From assembly GCA_016793465.1 (NCBI GenBank), contig JAEUJW010000022.1, positions 120,218 through 184,217 of the forward strand: a stretch of DNA of 64,000 nucleotides, read 5' to 3'. Positions 28,422 through 37,370 of this stretch are shown one piece after another. Below the pieces are notes generated by a model. It ran no database searches, was not told where the DNA came from, and worked only from the letters and a program-made list of their open reading frames with translations. This stretch comes from Myxococcales bacterium (GTDB taxonomy: Bacteria; Myxococcota; Polyangia; Nannocystales; Nannocystaceae). A program made the position numbers and the translations under genes. Position 1 is the stretch's first letter, and every line of letters begins with the position of its first letter.

Positions 28422-29110
28422 TGGATACTGAGACCGAAGAGAAGCTGACCTTCATGGCGCGTCAGATCGCGTCCGAGATCTGCAGAAACCCCGCGGCGCT
28501 GATGGTGTCGAACGCACCGGCGGCTGCGGCCGCGGCTGCGGCGGCGGCCTCCGCGGCCGCGGCGGGCGCCACCGTCTACCCGGCGTGCGGGACCCTCACG
28601 CCGCTCAACGGCTGCGAGAACCTGCTCTACGCCCCGATCACCACGTTCCGCTTCTACCGGGGCGGGCGCACGGACATCAACGTCAAGGTCGAGGGCCAGA
28701 TCCCCGTCGTCCCGGGCTCCTCGGTGCTGCTGTCGCAGGCCCCGCACCCACCGTGGCCGACCGGCTGCTACAGCCTGCGCTACCGCCTCGCCAACAACGG
28801 CAGCAACCACGACGAGATCCAGATCGAGTGGTTCCTCGACGACGAGCTGCTCGACACCAAGCACTACGGCAGCGAGATCTACAACGCGGACGGCACCGTG
28901 ATCGGCGACGGCCTGCTCCCGGTCCCCCTGGCGATGGGGCAGCACTGCTGCGTCGGCGGCAACAACCGCCTGATGGCCCGCATCCGCCACCTCGGCAACA
29001 ACAACCAGATCGAGAACATCCGCCTGTTCGTCCACCACGGCAAGGGCATCAAGTGCTGCTCGTCGTGCTCGATGGGCAGGAGCTGCGACTGCGGCGGCAA
29101 CGCCTCGTAA
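28421..29110 (+). CDS. Core operon gene 4: beta-rich Cys-containing protein with polyalanine tract
   Basis: The protein has 229 residues (ATG 28421; the GTG at 28418 is an overlapping alternative). An N-terminal helix leads to a polyalanine run (about residues 34-50). A beta-rich domain follows (FRFYRGGRTDINVKVEGQ, QIEWFLDDELLDTKHYG). The C-terminus is Cys-rich (GKGIKCCSSCSMGRSCDCGG), suggesting metal binding or disulfides. It has the look of a structural or surface protein but matches no family I know. Confidence 0.62.
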   Translation: MDTETEEKLTFMARQIASEICRNPAALMVSNAPAAAAAAAAAASAAAAGATVYPACGTLTPLNGCENLLYAPITTFRFYRGGRTDINVKVEGQIPVVPGSSVLLSQAPHPPWPTGCYSLRYRLANNGSNHDEIQIEWFLDDELLDTKHYGSEIYNADGTVIGDGLLPVPLAMGQHCCVGGNNRLMARIRHLGNNNQIENIRLFVHHGKGIKCCSSCSMGRSCDCGGNAS

Positions 29111-29147
29111 CCGTGGGCGGCACCGCGTGCCGCATGGAGGGTGTGAG

Positions 29148-29876
29148 ATGGAAAAAGTGAAACTCCGTGCCCGCGCCTTCGACGGCGCGACGGTCTACGA
29201 GGCGGAGCCCACCTTCCGCCAGGCGGATGGGTGGATCGAGACCTCGCTCGACACCCCGGTGGGCATCGTGCCCGCGGCGCTCTGGGGGAAGGTGCCGGGC
29301 GGCGATCCGTACCTGCTCCATGTCAGCATCCTGACGACCGATCCCCTCGCGCCGGGGGACCTCTTCGAGCTCCAGACCGGGCCGATCGTGCAGCCGCGGG
29401 TGCAGTACCGGCCGACGCCGGACAACACGCGGCTCGTGCTCGTGAGGCCGACCGATCGGCTGCGCTTCCTGGTCGCGCCGCAGGCTCCGGAGGTGGTGAT
29501 CGAGCTGCTCGTGGAGAGCATCGGCGGAACGAACGAGCTCGGGTCGCGCCTCTTCGGCTGGGCGCAGGCGACGGCCGCCGCCAGCTCCAGCGCCAGGGCG
29601 ACGTCGCTCGAGATGACGGGGCCCGGGGGCATCCCGGCGTGGACCGGCCAGCTCCACATCATCCACGACTCGGCGAACGCCGATGTCGTGACGCTCCCGC
29701 CCCGCGGCCTCATGCCGCTGGACGCGATGCTGACGTTCACGCGCGCCGGGGCCGGAACGCCCGTGCTGACCGCGAGCGCGGGCGACGAGCTCGCGGGCGG
29801 GCTGGCAAACTTCCCCGTCACCCGGTCGGTGTTCGTTGTGAACAATGGCGACGCATGGGCGTTCGTCGGCGTCTGA
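29148..29876 (+). CDS. Core operon gene 5: beta-sandwich protein with phage-surface-like C-terminal repeat
   Basis: The protein has 242 residues, with ATG 29148 preceded by GGAGGGTGTGAG. It is beta-rich throughout. The C-terminal 80 residues (LHIIHDSANADVVTLPPRGL, DAMLTFTRAGAGTPVLTASA, SVFVVNNGDAWAFVGV) follow the pattern of short strands plus Gly turns ending in a Trp strand. That pattern is often seen at the end of phage tail or head-surface proteins. This is a pattern resemblance only. It suggests the operon could encode particle components. Confidence 0.6.
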   Translation: MEKVKLRARAFDGATVYEAEPTFRQADGWIETSLDTPVGIVPAALWGKVPGGDPYLLHVSILTTDPLAPGDLFELQTGPIVQPRVQYRPTPDNTRLVLVRPTDRLRFLVAPQAPEVVIELLVESIGGTNELGSRLFGWAQATAAASSSARATSLEMTGPGGIPAWTGQLHIIHDSANADVVTLPPRGLMPLDAMLTFTRAGAGTPVLTASAGDELAGGLANFPVTRSVFVVNNGDAWAFVGV

Positions 29877-29889
29877 AACGAGGTGCATC

Positions 29890-30693
29890 ATGCTGCTGAA
29901 TCGTCATCGCCTCCTCCGGCTCATCGAGCTCGCCGAGCTGGAGCGGCGCGTCACCGGGCCCGAGCGGATGCTACGCGAGGAGGACGTGGCCCTGCTCGTG
30001 AAGGCCGCCTACGACGACGCGACGGACCTCGCCCGCGCGGAGTTCGTCGCCCGCGTCCGGCCGCTGCCGACGAGCGCCTGGCCGTGGTCGGCGGTCCAGG
30101 CGACCACCCCGCGCAGCGGCAACGCTCGCGGCGGCGGCGGTGCCAACGTGGTGTGGTCGCCTGCACCCGGCGCGCTGGCACCGGCGGCCCTCGTGCTCCT
30201 GCGCGGGCAGGCGAACGGTGCCGACGCCGACCCGGGGGACCGTGTCCCCGACCGCGGACAACCCGACGCCGCCGCCTGGGAGCCGCTCCACAAGGCGCTC
30301 GACCTGTGGGACACGGCGACGATCAAGAATTGGATCGGGCCGCAGGGATGGGTGGTCGGTGGGACGTCGACCAGCGGCGTTTCGCCGAGCGGCGGGCAGC
30401 CCAGCAGCGGCCAGCCGAGCGGCGGCGGTCAGCCGAGTGGCGGCGTGCAGCCGAGCGGTGGTCCGAACGGCGCGGGGCAGCCGAGCGGCGGTCCGCCGAC
30501 CGGCACGGAGACCAGCCCGATGCCGTTCTCATGGAAGCACCCGGCGGTCATCGCCACGGGCGCAACCGTGGCGACGACGGTCGGGGTCACGCTCTACGCG
30601 CTCCGCAGCCGGCGGCGTCGTCCCGTCCCCCTCGCGGCTCCCTCAGTCCCGCCCGCGGGCGCTGTCCCGCCGCGCTCGGAGGAGCCGACATGA
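29890..30693 (+). CDS. Core operon gene 6: C-terminally anchored protein with Ser-Gly-Gln-Pro repeat
   Basis: The protein has 267 residues. The N-terminal helical domain (NRHRLLRLIELAELERRV, EDVALLVKAAYDDATDLARA) contains a W-rich segment (TSAWPWSAVQ). A low-complexity repeat of PSGGQ/PSSGQ units lies at about 165-205. One membrane helix (HPAVIATGATVATTVGVTLY) is followed by RSRRRRP, so the domain would face out and the tail in. Its stop overlaps the next ATG. Confidence 0.65.
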   Translation: MLLNRHRLLRLIELAELERRVTGPERMLREEDVALLVKAAYDDATDLARAEFVARVRPLPTSAWPWSAVQATTPRSGNARGGGGANVVWSPAPGALAPAALVLLRGQANGADADPGDRVPDRGQPDAAAWEPLHKALDLWDTATIKNWIGPQGWVVGGTSTSGVSPSGGQPSSGQPSGGGQPSGGVQPSGGPNGAGQPSGGPPTGTETSPMPFSWKHPAVIATGATVATTVGVTLYALRSRRRRPVPLAAPSVPPAGAVPPRSEEPT

Positions 30694-31538
30694 ACCGCAA
30701 CCTCTGGGTCAAGCTGGGCACGCTCGGCGCGACGCTCGGACTCGGGGGCGCGGTGTTCCTCGCGGGACGTCGTGCGAGTGCGGCGACTCCGGGGACGAAC
30801 CAGCCTGGCTCGGGGAGCGCCGATGTGCCGCCGATCGACCTGGCCCCGCTCCCGAAGGCCGCCGACGTCCGCGGCGACCTTTCCAAGAATTGGGGGGACA
30901 CTCCTGTCGACCTCCGCCCGCTGTTGATGCAGATGGAGGAGGCATCGAAGATCCCCGGCACCGCTCGCCTGTACGGCGTCATCGCCTTCCGCGAGTCGCA
31001 GTTCATCACCACGGCGCACAACGGCAACGCTGCGAAGGAGCAGGACGAGCGCGACGACTCGCGCGCGGCCTACAAGAACAACAAGGACCGCAACCCGCCG
31101 CTGCGCTACGGCGAGCAGGCGGCAGAGTTCGGCAGCGGTGGCCTCTTCGGCCTGCTCGCGCCCTACTTCCTGTGGACCGGCGTCCCGGAGATCGGCAAGC
31201 GCGCGCCGCTCCTCAACGCCCCGCCGGAGCTGGTGTTCCAGCCGCGAGCGGCGGCCTTCGGCGCCTGCGTGTACATGCAGCGCCTGCTCACCCAGTACCG
31301 CATCGACGACCACGCCGACATCAAGGCGGGCTGGGCCAGCCCGTCGCTACTCGGCAAGGGTCGGGACAGCGCGACGTACAAGAGTGTCCGCGCCCGCTTC
31401 ATGGAGGACGCGATCAACCTCGGCATCGACATCCTCGATACGAGCACCATCCCGACGAGGCTCAGCGCCTCCGCGTGGCCCGGCGTCCCCGCGGTGTTCT
31501 CGGCCCTCGTCGGCGCACTACCGAAGGAGATAGCGTGA
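30690..31538 (+). CDS. Core operon gene 7: membrane-anchored lytic transglycosylase-like protein
   Basis: The protein has 282 residues. An N-terminal helix (LGATLGLGGAVFLAGRRASA) acts as signal or anchor. A domain at about 65-230 has the SLT/lysozyme plan: LYGVIAFRESQFITTAHNG with Glu102 in the position of the catalytic Glu (ES motif), then GSGGLFGLLAPYF and FQPRAAAFGACVYMQRLL. It would cut peptidoglycan during transfer, entry or release. It overlaps both neighbours by 4 bp. The family is inferred from motif order, and biochemical activity is not certain. Confidence 0.68.
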   Translation: MNRNLWVKLGTLGATLGLGGAVFLAGRRASAATPGTNQPGSGSADVPPIDLAPLPKAADVRGDLSKNWGDTPVDLRPLLMQMEEASKIPGTARLYGVIAFRESQFITTAHNGNAAKEQDERDDSRAAYKNNKDRNPPLRYGEQAAEFGSGGLFGLLAPYFLWTGVPEIGKRAPLLNAPPELVFQPRAAAFGACVYMQRLLTQYRIDDHADIKAGWASPSLLGKGRDSATYKSVRARFMEDAINLGIDILDTSTIPTRLSASAWPGVPAVFSALVGALPKEIA

Positions 31539-32548
31539 CCCCCGACCTCACCTGCTACGGCGACAACATCAACGCCCTCGCCGACGTCGCCGGCGACTTC
31601 GACCTGCGCTCGCCGATGGGCGTGACGACCTGGCTGCGCCGCGAGTGGGCGGCCATCGCCGAGGCCCTCGGCTTCGCCCAACAGCTCGCCGCGATGCCGA
31701 CGTCGATCCCGACGACCGACGACCGCATCGCCGCGACGAACGCGATCGGCCTCGCCGCCTTCGAGCGCTCCCTGCAGGCCCGCGGTGCCACCGCGAGCGT
31801 CGATCAGGCCCGTGTGCAGTCCGCGATCCTGCGCCAGCTCGTCACCGCGGCAAGGAGAACCGGCGAGCTCTGGCGCATCGCCGCCGACCCGACGACGTTG
31901 CAGGCAGGCGCATGCTACTCCGAGGGCGGCCGCTCGCTCCGCGCGTTCTACCCCGACACCGCCCCCGGCTACTTCGGCGACGGGTGGCCGGGTCCCCCGC
32001 CGCGGGCCGAGAGCGCCTGCGGGTGGACCACGCCGCTTGTACTCCATCTGGGCACGTTCCCGTGGGTCTACAGCACGCGCCTCGAGAACATCGGTCCGGG
32101 GATGCGTTGGCCCTCGCTTGGCACAAGCCCGGTGCTCGAGGGTCTCCAGTTCGCCGTCAGCATGCTCGAGCCGCGGTCGAACTTGCAGCAGGACGCCCGC
32201 CAGGTCGCCGCGATCGTCCGCCACTTCAGCAAGCACACGGCGCCCCTCCTCGCCCGCGTGCCGGTCTACCAGCTCGGCCGCGCGGTGCCCGGCGGCCTCT
32301 ACCGCCACGGTGGGCTCCTGCACGTGCATCAAGGCAGCCTGCACGTCGCCGGCCTCGACGGCCCCCGCGGCCGTATTGCCGCCTCGGCGTACAACTACAT
32401 CGTCCGCCGCTTTGCTGCCTTCTTCGCCGTCCGGCGCGCGACCTTGCGGGCCCTGCCGAGCCTCGGACTCGAGGTCCAGCAGCTCGTCCGAAACTCGGCC
32501 GACCCCTGTCTGCGCCAGCACGTCCAGGAGGCCGCCCGTGCAGGCTGA
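31535..32548 (+). CDS. Core operon gene 8: hypothetical helical protein
   Basis: The protein has 337 residues starting GTG at 31535, overlapping the previous stop (GTGA). It is mostly helical (WLRREWAAIAEALGFAQQLA, SAILRQLVTAARRTGELWRI) with Gly/Pro/Trp-rich central loops (APGYFGDGWPGPPPRAESA). A His-containing strand region follows (YRHGGLLHVHQGSLHVAGLD). No membrane helix or known motif was seen. Coupled translation ties it to the transglycosylase-like gene. Confidence 0.6.
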   Translation: MTPDLTCYGDNINALADVAGDFDLRSPMGVTTWLRREWAAIAEALGFAQQLAAMPTSIPTTDDRIAATNAIGLAAFERSLQARGATASVDQARVQSAILRQLVTAARRTGELWRIAADPTTLQAGACYSEGGRSLRAFYPDTAPGYFGDGWPGPPPRAESACGWTTPLVLHLGTFPWVYSTRLENIGPGMRWPSLGTSPVLEGLQFAVSMLEPRSNLQQDARQVAAIVRHFSKHTAPLLARVPVYQLGRAVPGGLYRHGGLLHVHQGSLHVAGLDGPRGRIAASAYNYIVRRFAAFFAVRRATLRALPSLGLEVQQLVRNSADPCLRQHVQEAARAG

Positions 32549-32600
32549 AGCCCGCCTGGCGCTCTCGACGCGCGAGACCGCGCTGCGGTATACCGACCGC

Positions 32601-33146
32601 ATGCGCATCACCAACGCCCTCACCCACGGTCTCTTCCTGGCCCTGACCTCCGCTTGCTTCACTTGTGGCGACAGCAAGGGCGACGAGTCCAGCTCCGAGT
32701 CGACGGGGCTTCCCGAGAACGAATACTGCGAGAACCCGCCATATCCTGGTGACGCGCAAACGCAGAACACGTGCGGATGCGGCTTGTCGTCGATCTCTGA
32801 CGCGCGCAATCCGTTCTATGTCGACTGTGTGAGCGAAACATGTGCGAACAATCCAGCCGCATGTCCTCCGTACGGAGCACGCCCCACGTGCCTCTGGGAA
32901 GGCGACCTCACAACGAGCCCTGGAAGCATTTGTGCAAAGCCGTGCGGCAATGGCGAGCCGTGCGCCGATATCGCGGGCAGGCCCGCAACATGCGAGCCGG
33001 TCCAGACTGCTGAGGGAGAGGAGGGGCTTTGCGTCCTCGGATGCAGTGATTCCAACCCATGCCCCAGCGAGATGATCTGCACAACCAGCAGCAGCCTGCC
33101 GGGGTTCGGTGTGGCCTACTGCATCTACGAACTTTCTCCATCATGA
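32601..33146 (+). CDS. Core operon gene 9: Cys-rich lipoprotein
   Basis: The protein has 181 residues. The signal peptide and lipobox (LFLALTSAC, Cys at about residue 17) are followed by a short Ser/Glu linker (CGDSKGDESSSESTG). The mature part has about 18 cysteines in two modules (CGCGLSSISDARNPFYVDC, CAKPCGNGEPC, CVLGCSDSNPCP), similar in style to host myxobacterial lipoproteins. Third-position GC is lower than in neighbours. It probably decorates the outer membrane. Its stop overlaps the next ATG. Confidence 0.65.
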   Translation: MRITNALTHGLFLALTSACFTCGDSKGDESSSESTGLPENEYCENPPYPGDAQTQNTCGCGLSSISDARNPFYVDCVSETCANNPAACPPYGARPTCLWEGDLTTSPGSICAKPCGNGEPCADIAGRPATCEPVQTAEGEEGLCVLGCSDSNPCPSEMICTTSSSLPGFGVAYCIYELSPS

Positions 33147-35260
33147 AACTCACGATCGACAGCGAGATGTTCCAACAGACGTTCGGATCCTATCCGAGCC
33201 TGGCCGATCAATCTCTCGCGGTCTTTAGGTCTAATGGCCCGACGTTCGGCGCAATCAAGAATGCATTTCTCGATAATGCGACCGCCAGCCTGTACTCCGA
33301 CCCTGAAAGCCTGAACGGCACCCAGGCACAAGACGTCCGTAATGGGCTTCGTCTGCTCATGCGCGACCTTGCAGTGGGCCTCACAACAGACGGGGGGCAA
33401 CAGAACATCAGCATCAACTGTCCGACCAGTCTCCTGACGAACGGTCTTCCGCAACTCGTCAACAGTGCCGAAATCGGTTCGGTGCTCAACAATCAGGTCG
33501 TTTTTGCGATCTTTAATGGCGTAGTCAGTGGAGATCCCAAGAAGGCCGGCGTCGCCTTGATCGGCGTCGGGATGGCGGCGGTTGGCGTCGCTGTCCCGGT
33601 CGTCGGCTGGATCGGAACTGCGATCACCGTCGTCGCGTCGGCCCTTTCAGCGGCTTTCAACCGAGCCAAAGCCAAGAAGGCCGCGAATGATGCGGAGCGC
33701 GCCCGTCAACTCTACGCGGAATTCCCACCGATGCAGGTCGCCGACGCCGAGATGGACGACGTGACCATCGAGCGTGGTGTCCGTCGCTTCATCCGCACGC
33801 ACGAGTGGACGGATATCTGGGCACCCGCGTTCAAAGGCGAGTGGCAGGGCGTGAACCGGCAAGGCGGTATGGCGTTCGCGCAAGGAGGCGCTGACAGCGG
33901 TGACGACGAGCTCACGCACGAGGCGACTCGGTTCTTTGTCGCTAGCGGCGGCCTCGGGGTGATCCCTGGCACCGACCAAGTGACGCGGGTCGTCCAGGTC
34001 AGCCTCGAGACGAACCCCGACGACATCGACGCCGCAGCCTGGCTCGCGTTCAAGAAGGGCGGCAAGGATCCACGAGGCATCGACATCAACGGGCGCCGGG
34101 GCTACACGCGCGTCAAGGACACCGGCATGTACTACCCGGCGACGGGCAGGCTCGCCGCGAGCCTCTGGGAGATGCTGACCTCCAAGGAGGGGTACAGCTA
34201 CCACGGCAACCCTTACGTGTTCCGCGTCGACGCGCGGCGGCTGCATGAAGCGTGGCGGGAGTGGGCCGAGGGGGGGCTCCGGTACATCCGCGAGGTCTGC
34301 TACCCGTGGTACCCGAAGTACAAGCAGCCGGACGGTACGATCTCCGCGGCCCTCAACCTCGACGGCCCCGACCCCGCGGCCGACCTCGCCGGCTACTTCG
34401 GCACCGGCATCTTCCTGGCGATGGGTGTGTGGGCTGGCCGGGTCGCGTCGGGCAGTACGACCTACGTGCAGAAGTACAGCATCTACCCGCGGCCGGCCGG
34501 GTTCAGCGGCGCCGAGTTGCATACCATCTACGACGCGTACGGGATGGAGAAGTCGGCGGTGTCGTCCTCGTACAGCGGCGCATTTCTGCCAATCTACGAT
34601 CCGGCGAAGTGGCCGGACCAGTGCATGGGCGAGCGCTACCACCGGGGCCCCCTCGGCATCTCGATCGCCGACACGCTCGCCGATCTGCAGAAGCTCCAGG
34701 CGTGGACGCTCCGCCACACCCTCGCGTCCGCGTACTGCTCGCAGTTCGACGCGGCGTTCGCGGGAAACGCGAGCGCCGCCGCGCGCGAGAACCTGCTCAA
34801 GATGCGCAGCGCGCTCCTGAAGGCGTCGGACCGCATGTACATCAACCTCAACGATGTACCGGACGACGAGCCCGGCATCAGCGGCATGCCACGGAGCGAG
34901 AGCTGGAAACAACAACTCGTCGCGGCGGGTGTTCCCGCCACCCCGAAGAAGCTCAACAACAACATCAAGCTCAGCGCGGGCGAGCGTCCGCCCGGTGAGG
35001 GTGTGGGCAAGGGCATCCCGTGCGAAGCTGGCATCCCTTGCCCCGACAAGCCGCCGCCGAAGCCGCCCTTCGTCGCCGGAAACCCGGATCCATGGGAGCC
35101 CAAGCCGCCCAAGCGCGTCGGACGGCCTGATGTCGTGAGCACTAGCATCCGCACGCGGGCCATCGCGGCCGCCACTGTGAGCAGTGTCGGCACCGCACTC
35201 GCCGCGGCCCTGGTCGCGCGCAGCCGCCGGCGACGTAACTTCGTCGCGGGCGGCACCTGA
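33143..35260 (+). CDS. Core operon gene 10: large protein with internal hydrophobic hairpin and C-terminal anchor
   Basis: The protein has 705 residues. Residues about 133-172 form a strong hydrophobic segment (ALIGVGMAAVGVAVPVVGWI then TAITVVASALSAAF), perhaps a membrane-inserting hairpin. Residues 250-560 are soluble and Trp/Tyr-rich (GYFGTGIFLAMGVWAGRVAS, AFLPIYDPAKWPDQCMGERY). Next come a Pro/Lys linker and a final helix (AAATVSSVGTALAAALVARS) followed by RRRR. No family recognised; pore-forming, adhesin or structural roles are all possible. It overlaps gene 9 by 4 bp. Confidence 0.62.
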   Translation: MKLTIDSEMFQQTFGSYPSLADQSLAVFRSNGPTFGAIKNAFLDNATASLYSDPESLNGTQAQDVRNGLRLLMRDLAVGLTTDGGQQNISINCPTSLLTNGLPQLVNSAEIGSVLNNQVVFAIFNGVVSGDPKKAGVALIGVGMAAVGVAVPVVGWIGTAITVVASALSAAFNRAKAKKAANDAERARQLYAEFPPMQVADAEMDDVTIERGVRRFIRTHEWTDIWAPAFKGEWQGVNRQGGMAFAQGGADSGDDELTHEATRFFVASGGLGVIPGTDQVTRVVQVSLETNPDDIDAAAWLAFKKGGKDPRGIDINGRRGYTRVKDTGMYYPATGRLAASLWEMLTSKEGYSYHGNPYVFRVDARRLHEAWREWAEGGLRYIREVCYPWYPKYKQPDGTISAALNLDGPDPAADLAGYFGTGIFLAMGVWAGRVASGSTTYVQKYSIYPRPAGFSGAELHTIYDAYGMEKSAVSSSYSGAFLPIYDPAKWPDQCMGERYHRGPLGISIADTLADLQKLQAWTLRHTLASAYCSQFDAAFAGNASAAARENLLKMRSALLKASDRMYINLNDVPDDEPGISGMPRSESWKQQLVAAGVPATPKKLNNNIKLSAGERPPGEGVGKGIPCEAGIPCPDKPPPKPPFVAGNPDPWEPKPPKRVGRPDVVSTSIRTRAIAAATVSSVGTALAAALVARSRRRRNFVAGGT

Positions 35261-35366
35261 ATATGCCGCTCTCCGCGAAAGCGTAGAGCGCAGATTAGAG
35301 CGACTAACGTTTTCACGCGCCCACGGGTGCGCCCGTTTGTGCATTCCTGGAATGGAGCGAATCGCT

Positions 35367-36305
35367 ATGGCCAAGGGATTCATCATCGAAGAGGTGCGAG
35401 TGACCGGGGGAGTCATGCGGTTGCGAGACGCGCGGACCGGGAACGTGGTCGAGGTTCCCCTCACTGTGGGCGAAGCCCTGACGCTCCCGGAGGGCGAGGC
35501 GGAGGCCGTCGCCGAGGAGGCCGACGACGACGAGGCCGCGAGCACGGACGACGATGAGGGCGACGACGCCGCGGAGACCGCCAAGCGCAAGCGTCGCAGG
35601 AGGCGGGCTCGCGCGAGGAAGGCGGAGGCGGAACGCGAGAAGGAGGAGGCGGAACGCGCGAAGGTGGAGGAGGCGCCGGCGCTGACCGTGCCCCGCTCGC
35701 GCCCGGTGACGGAAGACCCGACGCCGGTCGTCGACGAGTCAACCCTCTCCGACGAGGACAAGGCGGCGGTCGAGGAGTTCCGGGCGCGCGTGTCGAAGGC
35801 GGCTGGGAGGGGTAAGCGAGGAGGGCTCGGCTGGCAGGAGATCACGGTGGAAGGCCGGAGCGGCCTCCAGGCCAGGTGGGGCAAGGGTCAATTCAAAATC
35901 CTGCACACCGGCGGCGACTCGCACGCCCTCTTCTACGAGTGGGACGGCGGCAAGTGGGAGCGGATCGCCTGCGGCAAGGCCGACGACCTGATGCGCCTCG
36001 CGGCTGCCCGCGCCGAGGACGAGCAACCCAAGGCGCCGCTCACGACGCTCACGCTGGAGGTCGCCCGTCTCTTCTGCGGCACGCCTGACCAGAGGGAGGC
36101 CGCGAGCGAACGCCTGCGTCCGGTTCGCACTCCGATCGAGCCCGAGCCGGCATCCAAGTCGCAGCGGAAGACGAAGGCCGCGCCGTCGACCGAAGAGGCG
36201 CCACCCCAGGACGACGCGCCCAGCGAGGTCGAGCTGAAGGACAAGGAGCTCATGGCCAGCTTCGCCAAGGAGCTCGAGAACGTGCTCGCCGAGGAGGACG
36301 ACTGA
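35367..36305 (+). CDS. Core operon gene 11: acidic/basic charged protein
   Basis: The protein has 312 residues from the ATG at 35367. A small N-terminal beta domain (GFIIEEVRVTGGVMRLRDAR) precedes an acidic tract (about 48-75) and then a highly basic tract (AKRKRRRRRARARKAEAERE). A second folded part (WQEITVEGRSGLQARWGKGQ, ALFYEWDGGKWERIACG) follows, then a disordered acidic tail. The charge blocks suggest nucleic-acid or protein-scaffold binding. Unknown family. Confidence 0.6.
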   Translation: MAKGFIIEEVRVTGGVMRLRDARTGNVVEVPLTVGEALTLPEGEAEAVAEEADDDEAASTDDDEGDDAAETAKRKRRRRRARARKAEAEREKEEAERAKVEEAPALTVPRSRPVTEDPTPVVDESTLSDEDKAAVEEFRARVSKAAGRGKRGGLGWQEITVEGRSGLQARWGKGQFKILHTGGDSHALFYEWDGGKWERIACGKADDLMRLAAARAEDEQPKAPLTTLTLEVARLFCGTPDQREAASERLRPVRTPIEPEPASKSQRKTKAAPSTEEAPPQDDAPSEVELKDKELMASFAKELENVLAEEDD

Positions 36306-36306
36306 C

Positions 36307-36678
36307 ATGTCCCTGCGGCCAGGCAACCTCTACCGTGTGTGCAGCCGGCTCTACGTCGACAGCCAGGCGGTGCTCAACCTCGCCGGCAAGCACAGGGTGG
36401 TCGAGCACCCGGGCGGTTGGCGCTTGCTCGCCGACGATGGCGCCGTGGTGTGCGCTGCTGCCCCGGATCGGCCGACGTTGCCCGGTCAGCGCGGCACCCT
36501 CTACGCGCTCGTCGCCGAGGGCGACGTGCGCCTGCGGGAGCGGTGCACCGCCTGGTTCGAGCAGGGGCTCGTGAGGCCGGCGGGTAGGTTCGAGACCTGG
36601 CCCGGCCTGCCGGCGTCCGCCTGCGGCCATGCCTGCGCGTGCGGCCCATGCCGCGCCAAGCACGGAGGGCATGCGTGA
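36307..36678 (+). CDS. Core operon gene 12: small protein with C-terminal Cys cluster
   Basis: The protein has 123 residues, with one base between the previous stop and its ATG. The first 80 residues are a compact beta-rich domain (GNLYRVCSRLYVDSQAVLNL, GGWRLLADDGAVVCAAAP). The C-terminus has a CGHACACGPC motif likely to bind metal. The stop overlaps the next GTG (GTGA). Confidence 0.6.
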   Translation: MSLRPGNLYRVCSRLYVDSQAVLNLAGKHRVVEHPGGWRLLADDGAVVCAAAPDRPTLPGQRGTLYALVAEGDVRLRERCTAWFEQGLVRPAGRFETWPGLPASACGHACACGPCRAKHGGHA

Positions 36679-37370
36679 CGAGGGCCTTCGAGATGACGGC
36701 GGCGGAGTTCCTCGAGGGATTTCTCCCCCGGTGGCGAGCCGCGCTCCCGACGAGGCTCGCCCCGTTCGCGGAACGATTCCTGCGCCTCAATCGCGGCGTG
36801 CTCGAGGTGCTCACACAGAGGTCGCTCGCGGCTCTGCGTGCCAGGCGGGGCGAGTTGCCGGATACGGTCGTCGAGTTCGCGGCCTACGACCCCGTCGTCG
36901 CGCACGAGCAGATCCTCAGCTCGCGGTCGGATGATGCCGTCCTTCGCCAGCTCCGGCGACGGCTACATGAGCTGATGGCCCGCGGTGAGTCGGAGGCTGA
37001 TGTCCTCGCACGATTCGCCGAGCCCTACGTCACCGTGCGCACCGAGGCGATCCTCCTGTGGTACGCCGGCTGGGACGCGGTGCCGCTGATGACGCGGACG
37101 CCGGTGCTCGCGGTGACGGAGACGGAGTCCGTCGTCGCGGTCCGCGACGCGCGCGGCAAGATCGTGCTGCATCCCCTGCGGACGGACGCGCTGCAGCACC
37201 TGTGGATGGATTTCAAGAAGGCCGCGATCCGGGCCGCCTATCTCGGCCAGGAGGTCGACCAGGACACGTCCACCATGGATGGGCTTTTGCAGTTCGCCGG
37301 GGCCGTGTGGGGCCTCGCCAGGCTGCCTCCACCACCCGGGGTGGCCACCCCGCGCCCGAGGACACCATGA
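36675..37370 (+). CDS. Core operon gene 13: stand-alone LPRW-module protein
   Basis: The protein has 231 residues (GTG 36675; ATG 36693 possible). It starts with FLPRWRAALPTR and is a paralogue of the first 210 residues of the next, giant protein. Shared landmarks are LPRWRA, VEFAAYDPVVA against EEFAAYGKLVA, TEAILLWYAGWDAVPL against AAAILLRRVSLDAVPL, and a matching C-terminal helix. It is therefore a free copy of that protein's N-terminal domain, perhaps a competitor or assembly partner. Its stop overlaps the next ATG. Confidence 0.68.
   Translation: MTRAFEMTAAEFLEGFLPRWRAALPTRLAPFAERFLRLNRGVLEVLTQRSLAALRARRGELPDTVVEFAAYDPVVAHEQILSSRSDDAVLRQLRRRLHELMARGESEADVLARFAEPYVTVRTEAILLWYAGWDAVPLMTRTPVLAVTETESVVAVRDARGKIVLHPLRTDALQHLWMDFKKAAIRAAYLGQEVDQDTSTMDGLLQFAGAVWGLARLPPPPGVATPRPRTP

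Noticed and set aside
33647..35884. Minus-strand open frame of 745 codons
   Set aside because: Crosses two coupled plus-strand genes and their junction; no start signal or motif.
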